The position numbers and the translations under genes were made by a program. Under the pieces are notes generated by a model that had not been told where the DNA came from, searched no databases, and worked only from the letters and a program-made list of their open reading frames with translations. This document shows positions 51,301 to 64,000 of a stretch of DNA of 64,000 nt, piece by piece. The stretch spans positions 585,501-649,500 of the forward strand of contig JACSYO010000438.1 in the NCBI GenBank assembly GCA_016806645.1, written 5' to 3'. The first letter of the stretch is position 1, and each line of letters opens with the position of its first letter. This DNA comes from Ophiodon elongatus. Taxonomy: Eukaryota > Chordata > Actinopteri > Perciformes > Hexagrammidae.

Positions 51301-54300
51301 AATTAATTGCTCATTCCATATTACGTTCATATCATTTGCTCAGAATGCCCTGCACGTCGTTGGTTAGGGTTTTTTCCGTGTCTTGATATGACCACTTATG
51401 CATCCTGTGTCACAATGCAAATGTGTACACGCGTTTGCATATCTAGGAAACTAATGTGGATCTTCTTTACATCACGCTACCTTTAGCCGTACCAGTAGAG
51501 GTAGGATTCCTGTATTTATACCCTTAGACATCCCATGGAATGGTTTTATTATCCTACTCTAGTAGCTATTGTAGCTCTTTGACATGAGCATGAGTGTAGC
51601 ATGTGTATAAATGAGTGCTTGTTATGTATACCATATTGTTTCCTTCTAATAGTTTGGGTCAGAAGGATTTGCCTCAAGATGCTACAGTATTACTGTTTCA
51701 TATAGGTGTGAGCACGTGATACAATAAGTAACGTACTGTATAGAAACCACACAGCAGTCGAAGAAAGAAAGAACTGAAACTAACACCCTGAAGATCTTTC
51801 GCATCTCTTTGCTATCTTAATAATCACTAGCCTCCGCCCTCTGACTGCAGCAAAGTAAGACAAGAAGCAGAACTCCCTTCCCCTGTGCTCTCCTATCTCC
51901 CATCCCTTTATCCTCTTGTCATTTACTCCTGATCCCTGATTTCTTTTGTAAGCCGACTTCAGCTGGATAACCCCGTAAATGCTTTGAGATCCAATGAGGT
52001 TATCACTCCTGAATATGCTTAATTACAAGCAACACTGTGAATAACATGGTTGTGTTTACACTTAATCGGGCAAAAAAAAACAAAGGGACAGATAAACAAT
52101 GGAGATATAGGGCAAATGACAGACGACTCAAGAGGTTCTTAAGACGTTGTCAGCCATCACTCAAAAACAGCGATGAGCTGCAAAGCACTAATGCATGTTA
52201 TTCCACCCAATAATGAAGAAATCAACCGCATGTCTTTCACTTGTGATGTTGTGTTTGTTGGCAAACACGGTTTGTGTTTGATCCTGTGCTGAAAGACTTC
52301 CAGCTGGAAATACGAAGAGAGCAATACAATCCATGTCCGTTTCCTTCGGCTCGCCACTCACATCTAAACTGAGCAGCTAACACAAACTCTCAAGGCTGAA
52401 GTATGTTTCTGCATTGAGGTGCCGAGGTCCCTATGTGGTGTGCCCCTCCTCAGAAATGTAATTACAGTTTACATCAGGGCTACAGGGGTGTGTGGAGACC
52501 AAAGGCATTGTGATTGAGCCTCTTGAGCGGCTTTGTGTTTTGCCCGATTTGTTTCTAGTGCGAGTGTTGGTTGACAGTGGAGACAACGGGCAGTAGGTTG
52601 AAGAAAGGCCAGAAAGTAATTTTCTCTTTTGCAGTAATGCTAGACAAATTACTATATTGTTAGCTCGCGAAGCCATTTCAAACCTTCTCCCTGCTGCATT
52701 TGTGGTTATCCACACGTGAGTGAGAGACTATAAATCAGTTAATAGCTGCATAATTCAGCCTCCAGCTTCTTCATGTTAGGGATATATCTGCTCAATTGGC
52801 ATTGGGCCTTTCACTCCTACAAGATATTTTACTCTTTTAGAGACAGCAGCGGCGGCTCTGACATATGGAGCTGTGCAAGGGAGAACTAACTGAAAGTTAA
52901 TCTGCCCCTGATTCCCATGGCTTGGCCAAACTAATAAACTAGGTCACAACTAAGCAGAGCCAATGTAGGAGAATAAAAAGCTCTTCCAACTAAAAATAAA
53001 AAGTGTGGAACAAAAAGGGAAGAAAACAAAAACATCAACATTACAGGGATCAGAATTGGATCTCTTTGTTCTGAATTTGGATCGTTCACAACTTAATTCT
53101 TGCACTGCGGCGCGAAGGGGAGGAAACTGCTCGCAGGCCAAGAATGGCATTGTCTTTTGACTAGACAATAAAAGAAGAGAGCCTACAAACACAAGTCAAC
53201 CCGCAGCCTTACACATGAACACCAAGCTGGTGTAATAGACTATAGACATAAGCTGCAGGATGTAATTGAAACACTGCTGACAGCAGTGCAAAAGATGAAA
53301 CACAGACACAATTGAAGGAGGGTGAAAATGGCAGCAGATGGTACTTTTCTTGTGGTTTGTGTTGCAGTGAGAAGCTTATGTTTAGTCTTCTTGGGTCATC
53401 TGTTCTGCTGAAACTATGATGGACACATTTCCTCTGTCATCTCTGATAACACAATAGTTAGGTTTGTGTCTTTTAGACTGCTGGCCACCCCTCTTACCAA
53501 CTTCTATCCTTTCCTCTCCTCTCCCGGGTCTTTCCTGCACTTTGTCGTGGCAACCCTTCAGGCATGCTGTCTCTCCTCCTGAGCTCAAAGATTCTGCAGC
53601 ACCTTGGATGTGCATCTCGTGGGAAAGAAGACGAAAAGAGAGCCTCAGAGCGAGAAAAAAAGTAGTGTAGGAGAGGCGAAAGATGGGATAGATGGGGGAG
53701 AAAATGAGTTGTGTTTTCATGTTCACAGCCTGTCCTTTTGATGTACACACCAAAACAACCTGAGGCCCACAGCAGCCAATCCCAGTGGCTAACATGACAG
53801 TCGGCTTGGCAGCCACTCTGTGCGCTTGAGACTTCACTCCGCCTCTTTTCCCGCCCTGTCGTGCCATGATCACTACCATCCCCTCCCTATCGTCTACCTT
53901 CATGGCGCCCCCCCACCTCCTACTACCCAACCCTCCATATCACATGCCAAAGCCCATTTGGCACCCCAGGACCAAACCTCCAATTTCTGCCAACCAGTCT
54001 CACTATGATGCCAATGGTTTTGGAAACAAACACCACACTCACCAAACACCACGAAACTGGCACGCCATACTCAACAGAAAATAATACCCACTTACACTCA
54101 ACTTTCTAAATAAAAACGATATGCGGGGAGAATCCTCTTTGTGTGAGAGATCTCCATTGGACTGATCCAAAAAATAAGAAGTGAGAGGAGGAACAATGTA
54201 GGGTGCAGACCCATATTCAGCTGTATTGTATTAGCACAACAAACACACATACAAACACCCTACGCATTATTCATTTTCAATCCAGAATTCATAACAATGA

Positions 54301-54543
54301 TAAGGCCGGCGCCAAATAAAAAATAATTACAACAAAGAAAAGAATGCTAATTACGATATGGATAATCATTATATGCATACATGGCCAGCAGTGTTGTGAT
54401 CATCACTGTTATTGTTTTTTTATTGTCTTTCATCTCTGTTAAGAGGCGATGAAAATCAATGGCAGGCTCTCCCTGCGGCTTGGCAACCGACTGCAACCCA
54501 CTGAAGAGGATGGAGATGGCTCTCTGTTATAGCTCTCTTCCTC

Positions 54544-54544
<1 letters not shown>
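48338..54544. other. non-coding DNA, no supported exon
   Basis: Unique sequence. The longest non-repetitive open frame of the window (minus strand, 53382-53930) lies here but begins at TTG and shows no domain. Pyrimidine-rich stretches occur at 49260-49500 and 53495-53600. Nothing else recognised. Confidence 0.45.

Positions 54545-54592
<48 letters not shown>
54545..54592. repeat. (AC)24 microsatellite
   Basis: Forty-eight bases of AC, with a looser CACAGACA tail to about 54645. Confidence 0.97.
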
Positions 54593-54594
<2 letters not shown>

Positions 54595-57024
54595 CCACGT
54601 GTACTCACATACTGTACACACACAGACACACAGACACACAAACTTCTCTCACCACTGGCTGCTGCAGAGGGAGATTGCTATCGGGGTGAGGCAGGGTTTT
54701 AATTGATCTTGGTCACAGTTTAATGTGAGGCATGGATTAGCTGTTATCGGTGGAAGGAAAGAGGCAGTGGGAAGGGTTTGGGGAGGAGATATCACAGTCC
54801 CTGACGTTAAAACCCGCCGCCCTTGATGACAGGAATTCTGTGATGTGACCCACAAAGATGTGAGAGTGCTGCTGGGAAAGTGCTTGTGGAAATCTGGGCA
54901 GTGGAGAGAGGGGCGACATCAAGCTGAACTTAATCCCAATTTCCCTGTGACGTTTTGGGCCAGATCTTGGCTATTTCTAGCCCTATGTGGGTAGAGGGAT
55001 AATGCTGGTGCCAGAGTTTGGCCTGTGCTATTTAAATCCACAACTTGTTATCAAGCTTTATTGGAGCATACAAGACATGAAAGTGAGGCACGTTTGATTA
55101 TTGGCAGGTGAATCATCAAAGAGCTAAAGGGCGTAAAAGAACGGCCTGAGAAGAGGTATGGGACTCCTTTTGCATCATGCTCACACACTACTGGCATCCA
55201 GAATCTGAGTTTCTGCCGTCTTTGTGATTCCCCACGGCTCAATAAGACAGGAGATAAATAAGGTACAGGGCAGACAGGGTCAACATTAATCACCAAATTA
55301 CACAGGTTCAAAACATGGCGGTGTGTCCTGTGACCGCCACACATCAGTGGGGACAGATATAACCTTTTTTTTTTTTTTGAGCCACAGATTTCAAAGAGTG
55401 CTTTCGCTGTAGCTTAAATGCCAGGGCAACATGAAAAAAGCAGTAGCGTGCCAGTTGGTGAAGCTTCAAACTGAATGAGGGAGAAAAACATCACAGCTCA
55501 ATAGGGATGGCTGCTTCGTTGTTTCTCTGTACACAGAGTTTTTTAACAAAAGAGAACATTGTGAAATTCCTAATCAGACAAAAAGAAACAGGGAACTTTG
55601 GAACAGAGATTGTAAACAACACAGAGCAACAACAAAAAAAAACTACATTGCTCGTGTTGAAGCAGCTTTAACTCTCCCATCCCATGACTTTGTACAAAGC
55701 ATGGAGCTATGCTTGGTTTTGCTCAAGTGTATTTCATTGAAAGTGGAGGCTGGAAGCTTGAGGGGGTGTCGACAAGCAAAACAAATCATCCTAGCCATGA
55801 ATCTGTTGCTTCTTCTGCTTCTCTTTTCTCCTCTTGGACAGTTTTCTCATTCAGCACTCTCCACTGACAGTAGACTATAGTTCAAGAGCCTCTTAACAGT
55901 CTCCCTCACCCCACTCCACCCCCACCCGACTGCTTTTCTCTGAGTTCCCAAGACAACGCTTAACCCAAAGGACGGATAAAAAATCAGAGGCAGCAGAATG
56001 TTCACATTCTCCATAGAGGATCCAGTTAATGAGATGGGATTTGATTTGAGAGTGTTTTGTTGCATTAGATGCATTTGAAACTTTGTTGTGAAAATGGTCA
56101 AAAAAGTGTGTCGTAATAGCATCCTCTGCAAGACAGACTGAGAAACAAGATAGTATCAGCAATCAAGTCCTTTTCTTACACTGAACTCCTGATTAATGGT
56201 GCATATCACGCTAAACTATGATTGGCATGCTATTGATTTTCATATTGTACAATCTAATTAAATTAGCAATGTTTTATAACCTCCAGTACGAAGAATTATA
56301 CTGTACAGTCTAACACACAAACACCTTTGTGTGAACCAAACATCTCTGTGCCCCAACTCATTCAGAGCCATAAAAACATATTTATGAGAGCATCAGGCCA
56401 TTGAGCCACAGCAATGTTTGCCATTTTCTCTGCGCTCTATGATTCCATCCAAGCGTCAAGATTGATTCTGAGAGCTCCTACTGTGTCACCCTCCATAAGG
56501 AATATGTATAATTCAACAGCCTGTTTTTTTTTTCCTTTCCTTTCTTTTTTTTAATAAACATACACTCCTACTATTACCAGGCCTCAGCGATGATGCCATT
56601 CAAGGAAAAAAGAGGATTGTCTGCTTGGGGGACAGAGTGGTGGTGGGGGAGTTGTTGGTGTTGGGGGATTGCAAACACAAGTCCCATGTTGTTCCTCCTG
56701 CAGAGACACTAACAGACTGTCTCATGGTAGGACACTGCCAGCTGAACAATCACCAACACCAATTCTGCCTGGCAATTGTCAACCTGTCATGTCTAATGGC
56801 CACGGTGGGCCAGATGCTTACAGAATAGGCAGGGCAGTTGAACACAAGCAGCCCGGGCTTTGTACCTGGACCTAGCAGGGAAGCCACTGCTGTGATGTTG
56901 TGTTAATGTGGCTCTGTGTGTATGCACTGGTGTGTACTTTAACCGTATGGGGGAACAACTGACTGTGTACAGTATAAGTGGTGTTTCTTTGTGCAATTGT
57001 GCGTGTGCATGCATGAATGAACGC

Positions 57025-57026
<2 letters not shown>
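54593..57026. other. non-coding DNA, no recognised feature
   Basis: Unique sequence with short T runs (about 55363-55378 and 56524-56552). No exon or transposon end seen. Confidence 0.45.

Positions 57027-57113
<87 letters not shown>
57027..57113. repeat. (GT)43 microsatellite
   Basis: About 87 bp of uninterrupted GT, one of the longest pure dinucleotide arrays in the window. Confidence 0.98.
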
Positions 57114-57114
<1 letters not shown>

Positions 57115-60100
57115 CTTTGTGGACCCAGTAAGTGTGCGTTTCTGTCAGGCGCCTCCCCGGTAACAGAGGGCTCACTGGACTAGGCAGGACTACAGTCATT
57201 ACATCCACGCTCTAGCACAAGCAGATGGCAAAACAGATGATCCTCGCTCATCTCACTCATGACCATCCATATTTATTTCATGGTTGCTGGCCCACAGACT
57301 CCCCATGCCAATCACTTCTCCATGAGTGCCTTGGCAGGGAGAAGGCTGCCGACGCACACAAGTGTTTGGAAAACAAAATAGGCATGAAAAATAAAGAAAG
57401 AAAACATGTGAGAGCGAAAAAGCTGTGAAAACCAAACGGGGAAACAATGGTACTCGCCGATTGGTCGCCCATCAAAGCTGTTAAATAACTTCACATTTAT
57501 CAAAGACAGCAGCAAATCCATGTGTTGTTGTGAGCTACTGTTCATGACTAAGGCTCTGGTCGATGCTGGTTGACGTGATTTATACGGCTTCTTGGTGTGC
57601 CAATAAATGAAAGGTCTGATTGGCCCAGTGTAGAACTGGACAGAATGGCTCTTCACTCACTGCCTTTGATCTTGTGCTACTTACTGAGGAAATGAGCAAC
57701 CTAACCTAAGACAAACTCACAAAAAGCCCCATACATTACCATTCAATCCCCTGGAGCTAGGCCAGAGCTAAAAGCTCAAATTGGTTTGCTCCAATGCTGT
57801 TTAATGGAACTAGGTATGAGAGAGGCCATTTTTAAATCCACTTGACCAGCTCAGTGCAGGCTGTGCGAACATCAATGCAGTATATCTTTTGCTGAGGCAG
57901 GGAAGTTGAACCTTTTACCTGGTATCCTAATTATCTTCATCCTCACTTTTCTGTTTTATGAGATGTGTGCATTAATGGGTGGATTTATTCTGCCACCATC
58001 ATCAAATCTTACCTTGGCCCTCTACTCACCCCTTTCCTGTCCCTCCCCTTGCTCTTTTATTGTGGATGTCTCAACACATACTTCTTGGCCTCACCAGATC
58101 TGGCAGCAGTCTTGGACGATGGATGAAATTTAGGTTAATCATAGGAAGTGACACAGAGGTGTCCCCCCAGGGCCAGTGGCTGAGTGAGCAACTCAATTAA
58201 GAGCAAACTGCCTCAGACAGGGCCACCCATGCAGGCTGGATCTCTGCGAGCTTCAGGGGCGAGGGAGGGGAGATCTCAGCAAAGTCTTGCCTGCCCTCTC
58301 TTAACTCTCCCTGAGCAGGCGACGGATTCAGTACTGGCACTGGTAAGGCAGGGCCAGGGGGCAGAGTGACCATGTGCTCCAGTTACTCTGTCATAGATGA
58401 TTCACCATAACTGAGGGCGGATTCAAGCGGGACATGTGACACACACACAGTTGAGTGGACAGCAGCTTTGTTCCATTATCAGTCAGCCATGGGATTCAGG
58501 CAAACGGAGGGTGGGGAGCAGGAAAGGGCAGCAAGAGCAGGAATCATAAACATTATCCGATACCTCCATTTCCCTCACTCCCTTTCCCTTGAGCCAGACT
58601 CAGAGAGAGAGGGCCATGTTTGGGTTAGTGCTGAGGGCAGATTGCGGCCACAATGTAACCAGGGGTGTAAAAAGAAGCCAAGAGGCTCAGAATAGATATA
58701 GAGCTCTATCAAGGTTAAGAAAGGGCCCTTGAGTCTAAGTGCCACCATTTCCAATAGCAAACACAGATTAAAACATCTGGTGCCCGTGGCAGAATTCCGC
58801 AACTGATTTGTTTAACCCAAGGACAGAAGACAAGTGAAATACAAAAAGCAGTGTTGCCAGAGTAACAGTTAATATGGTGCTCTTTTTTCATCCTTGAATA
58901 TAGTTTTATTAAAGATTGTTAAGAGACAAAGATGTAATCTGCAAATTAAGCTGCTCAATCCCAAAATGCAGCATCAGTGTTAATTGTATGTAAAAAAAAA
59001 AAAGAAAAAAGAGAAAAAAAAGGGCATATCAGTGAAAGTATGAGGGCCAAAGAGCCATACGAGAGCCTTGTGCTCCTGGGCAGACGGAGCATGAGTAACA
59101 GGCGAAGCTGCCAACAGTCAGCTGTCCGTTTAGTACGGAGATGGTGGACATGAGAGGAGCATGCAAGCTGGCTGCAAATGCCATGACACATGGCATGCAG
59201 CATTTCCACCAGTGAATGAACTCTGACTGCATGGCGCAGGGGGGCACATGGACACAGGAGCAGGAGGATGTAGCCACACTGTTCACCTTGAGTGGAGGAG
59301 CAGGAGGATTCTGAAGGCTAGACTCAAAATGTGCTTTGGCAAGTCGATTATTAAGACCTTGCAGCCTCTACATTACATCCTTTCTCTTCATTGTCTGTAT
59401 GGCCATAATATTAAGTTCTTCAGTGTGTGGGAGAGACTCTCGGGAGCATTATCAGGCCTCTCACACCCATTACAGTCATAAACATGCTCACAAAGTAGAC
59501 CTCCATAGAGGCAAGAACCCTGAAGTAGGCTGGAGTCAGGGCCCTTTTATGTGCCTCTTGTAAGTAACTCTGCTTGGGCTCTTTGGTCTATACCCAGTGC
59601 ATAGGCTATCTGACTAAAAGGATCATGTAAATAGGGAGAATTTCCAACAGCACTTCAAATGGTGTTTTAAGAAATATCTGCACTGGCATACCAATTTATA
59701 GAAAAAGGACACATTGATTTCACTGTTGTTTTGTTGTTGTTCTAGATAATTTGAAGTAAATAACGCATCCAGGGTACAATCAGCAGGAATAAATGTCTTC
59801 TTTGTGTTTGGTTTATGCACACGCACCACCACCATATTATGGTACACTGAATACCTTTGAATACATGGTAAAAGTAGAACATACTGTGATTTATCAGTGA
59901 ATTAAGTTGCTTACCCTTGTACATGTAGCTGTGGGACACTGCACCAAGTTGGGACCTGCAAGGTGGAAACCTTAAAGAACAATAAGACCAGTGATGTTGA
60001 TGTCCCTAAACAGACTGCATTACAACCATCAATCACCTAAGCTCATAGAGACTGGCAGCTGTCGCCTCTTCTCATCTCATCCTTCTCATCTCGCCCTGGC

Positions 60101-63100
60101 TCGTTGGCCGACTAGCAAATAAGATAACAGCAAAAGACTGTAATGTGCTGTCTAATGTCACCTCAGAGTTCTGCTGGTCTTGTTGCTGTGGCGATTGCAG
60201 AGGGCAGGTTGTGATGCCCTGACCTATAGTCTCTCCAAAAGGATAATGAGCCTCATGGCTCCCCACATGAATGGCATGGGTGGCCAAGGTTCAGTCTGTT
60301 TCCCCATAATGAGCTTCTATCCTTTCAACAAAAAAGCCGCAAGACTTTTTTTGCCTTTTTAATTTCTTCCCCATCCTAACTAACTCTGGAAGAAATAACT
60401 ATGGACAAAAAGATGAGTTCAAATATGCAAAGAGCCTTAAGCATGATTATGCACACCAGTGCGTGGAATAGTGAGAGTAAACAATAAGAAATGCAACACC
60501 AGCTGACATTTTGAGGTCAGCGTCATTCTGCTCTTCATCTCTGGCTCCTCAGCATTCTTGATTAGCTGTAGTGGCTTTGAGGGGGCACATTGTAACCGTT
60601 TGTCCATGTAGCTAATTAAGAGAGACATACAAAGCAACAAACAAAACAACATATCAGCGACATTAAATCTCTTCTGAAGGCGCTGAGCAGTACAAACATG
60701 CCACTCACTCAACATCCCTGCAAACCCCCAACCTTAGGCCGTGGTGTGCTTGCCGCTGAGGAGACAGAGAAGGTAGACACTGCAGTGATTTTGGCCATCA
60801 AACACACGTCATCTTCCCTGAGTGGGCAGGGAACAGAGGTGGCCGAGGGAGACAGTTGTTGCAGCACACTATTGGGTGATGGCTGAATAAAAGTAGTGTG
60901 TGTGTAGATGTGTGTGTTTGCATGTGGCAGGGGCTGAGGGGAGCAGATAAGGGGTAGACAAGGGAGAGGGGACTGTCGCTCTCAGCACAGGGACTTTTCA
61001 AGTGCGAGCCTGTCAAGCATGGACTCCTGTGACAGCCACACTGAACTCCTGGTGAGGTACTATTTCCCCTACCATGGTCAAGATTACAATGATTGTCCTC
61101 ACTGCACAGGCCACCCATGAAGCCGCAGACACAGATGTTTGGACAGACTGGCCACTATAATGTGGAGAGGAACTCTCTGAAATCAGCATGTGAAGCTGTG
61201 TGACACCTGACTTTGCTGTGGTGACTTATGCAAGCAGGAATTTATGAATTAACATTTCAAGCCCATTCAACCATGCTCAAGGCTTTCGGGAGTGTGAAAA
61301 GTGATAGTTCACTGGAAATCATCGACTTCAGTATAAAAACAAAGTTGAACTGGCACCTTTATGGGAGAGGTACATTTTACCTGTCTTTTGGTGTGAGGAA
61401 TAATTTTGGTTTCCTGCTGAGGAGAGAAAAATGTGCTAATGCCAGTTTCATTATAGAGATAAAGACACCTGTGGAGAAGTGATTTAAATAACCTCTTTGA
61501 TACCATCATGAATTCAAAACGCCTCCCTTCCTCACCTTATTGTTTGCTAATTAGTGGGAAAAACCGGTGTGAACTTGGCCCAGTTGAATGAATACTGAGC
61601 GGTGGATGCTGCTGCAGAGGTACCGATCCCCATAGAGCGCTGTGGGATCGAGGGAGATCTGGAACCTGGTCCTGCAGACTCTAAAACAGCCCGATAATGA
61701 CGGCTCTCAGCAAGACTCTGATTTCATTGAAGCTCTGATGTGACCGCTAATGGCTGCTGACTGATAGGCTCACACCCCGGTCATCACGCTGCTTCTTATT
61801 GTATTTCCTCAGCCTCACTAGGACCGAGCTCTGGCTTTCCCAAGAATTGATTTAATCTGACCTTTACAAGAGTTGTGTTAAATCCACATTAACCCGTCTA
61901 GGATTAATGAAGAGCGTAGAAAAAAGAACCTATTTGTTATAGGGATCCAACAAAGATGACTCAGGCTGGTGGACAACTCTGAATGTGATATCCCATGTAC
62001 TATTATATTCCCCTGGTTCACTTCCCTCAGTAATCCACAGGATGTAGCTGTGTCTTTCTCTGGTCAGATTTGCACAATGCCATGTTTGTTTAAAACTTGC
62101 AAACAGATGCTAAGGAACACTCAGCTTCTGTCATGTTGTATTATGTTTCATGCCAACCAAGGAAAAATACAGCCCATCATTTCACGCATAGTATACAAAC
62201 AAAACACCCGCACACGTAGTCCTATGCATACTCTGCCAGACATGGACATGCAGTGTCACGCACACCCTTAATCCCCTAGTAGACTGTTTGCTTATATCTC
62301 TATTACCCTACTTGAGCTGTGGCCTGGCCAGCCAACCATGGTGTTTGCCATGCAGCAGTCACAACAGGTTAGACTCTTCATTCGGCCCAGTCCGTGCACA
62401 TTGAGTTAACAGGTTTCAGCTGCAGTGTGGGCATGCCAACCCAAGAATGCACTAATCAATCATATTTCACTTCGAGCAGGCTCGGGCTAAACCACAACCT
62501 ACTATCATCCACCCTTCTTCCTACAGTTCCCTCTTCCTTTGTACTGTTTGTGTCTCTTGAGCGCATAGAGCGGGAAACACTTAATGAATCAGACAAGCTG
62601 TTCACATGGACAATAATGAGCAGGTTTTGGTTGAGGGGAACCACAATTTCTAGTTTCCACAAAGGTACTTGAGGTAGTGTTACAAACGTAATGAATAGAC
62701 CCATAGGGACCTCTGTTAAATATAGTCTTATTAAAAGGTCAGTACTGCACCAGACTTACAGAGGGAGAAGTGTTTGGCAAATTTTAATTTTTTGTTACTA
62801 ACTTGACGTTAACGTCTTTATGAATGTAAAGCTCAAACTCTGTTTAGGAATTCCTCTCAGGAAAGTAAATTAGGTTACACAATGTAAACAATGAAAAAGC
62901 ACATCTGTAGCAATAAGCCACTTTAGAAAGCTTTGATGTATTCATGGGTAAATTGCCATATCCCCCACCCCCCTGCAGTGGCCCTCGGGACAACATCTTA
63001 ACTGATATAAATCAGCTTCACTGCAACTGGTCAAAATTTACTTATTCACATCACAGAGCTTTCAAGTGATCATCTATCAGCAAAACTAATCTATTTTCCT

Positions 63101-64000
63101 CTCAAAAGGGGCCCTTTTTCATTTCAATTCATGGGTCTATTTAATTTGAGCACAACCTGTTTTAATACAACACGTATTATGTGGAACGGCTCTACCCTTG
63201 AGCAATGTACTTTACCTGCATTTCTTTGGTGCAAAGCTCAGCTTTGCAAATGGGTTCCAGAATTTGTGAGTCACTTGGGATGAAAGTCTGTGCCAAGCCA
63301 TGAAATAATAACACTAATATTTACATAAGGGCTCAATTCCTCCGACCTCTTTCATTTTCTACCAAGTATAATGGGAACACTGATCAACACATCATGTAAT
63401 CCATGCATCGTTGGCTGTGCTTTTGACAGACAGCAGGGCAAAACCTTGGCTTACAACCTCCAGTGTAAAATATGATTAAGTCACAGAGAAAATTGGGGCG
63501 TGTCTCCGCAGAGGTTCAGGGCATGTTGCTCTGGTGTGGCAAGGGCATGATAAGCTTCCTCTGAGATCCTATTTTCTAAAAACAGTTCTAATCACGGCCT
63601 TATACAGGAACTGCCAGGGAAAGTACACAGCACACTAGAACTGGGGACGCAGTCGAGACAGGGATGAAAAATGCAATCAGGAAATAGTGGAAGGAAGGCA
63701 ACTGCAGAGAGCGAGTGGCCAGCTAATAATAGCTGATAAGAGAGCAGTGTAACCAAAACAATACGCAGACTAACCGCTTTAAATCTGGCCTTGCAGGGAA
63801 ATTTGCACAAATCCAGCAGTCCCCATGAGCTAGATGTGCAGATGCAGATAAAATATTATCAATACTAATACATCTAGTAGATCCCCCCCCCCAAAATTTA
63901 AATAGCCTACAACTAGATTTGAAGATTCACAAAAGAAATAATTCAGTTTTACGTCATAAAAATATCAGAGACACAATAAAGGCCAGTTGGGTGATTCCAA
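57114..64000. other. non-coding DNA to the right edge
   Basis: Unique sequence with candidate conserved islands at about 57440-57700 and 61600-61900. An A-rich run lies at 58990-59022 and a C run at 63882-63893. The 84-codon plus-strand frame at 61228-61482 has a protein-like composition but no recognisable family and no supporting splice context that I can defend. Confidence 0.45.

Noticed and set aside
53382..53930. 182-codon minus-strand open frame, the longest outside simple repeats
   Set aside because: Starts at TTG, overlaps open frames on the other strand, shows no domain or splice context; plausible by chance in a GC-richer, stop-poor stretch.

Overview
The window looks like vertebrate, most likely percomorph teleost, nuclear DNA. 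Evidence: exons with vertebrate splice sites separated by kilobase introns; more than a dozen CA/GT, AT and GA microsatellites; a tRNA-derived SINE; a repeat fragment of a type I recognise from percomorph genomes; and hAT-like non-autonomous DNA transposons. There are no bacterial-style operons, CRISPR arrays, rRNA genes or free-standing tRNA genes.

One gene can be supported from the sequence. At the left end, on the minus strand, lie four consecutive coding exons of nephrin (nphs1), the immunoglobulin-superfamily adhesion protein of the kidney slit diaphragm. In transcript order they are 10256-10062, 6510-6388, 1014-892 and 162-81. Phases join cleanly (1, 1, 1) and the joined reading gives all of Ig domain 1 and the first part of Ig domain 2. 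The rest of the protein lies left of base 1. The first coding exon (signal peptide) should lie to the right of 10256, but I could not recognise it.

From 10257 to 64000 I find no exon I would defend. This is either a very long first intron of nphs1, its upstream intergenic region, or intronic DNA of an unrecognised gene. It holds microsatellites, a polypurine tract (17941-18440), a CpG-dense segment that could be a promoter (20311-20508), an inverted SINE (26963-27270), a percomorph repeat fragment (28151-28262), a degenerate hAT-like element (about 35805-36784), a 0.6 kb element with terminal inverted repeats (39250-39847) and an 830 bp AT-dinucleotide array (47507-48337). Several mixed-composition islands resemble conserved non-coding elements, but conservation cannot be seen in one sequence.

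The best leads for a second look are a perfect 24 bp-stem hairpin in a nephrin intron (7740-7799), the CpG-dense island, a possible plus-strand signal-peptide exon (15074-15144), a segment open on both strands (33104-33295), and an 11-base C run in the acceptor tract of a nephrin exon. I found no clear evidence of a new biological system.
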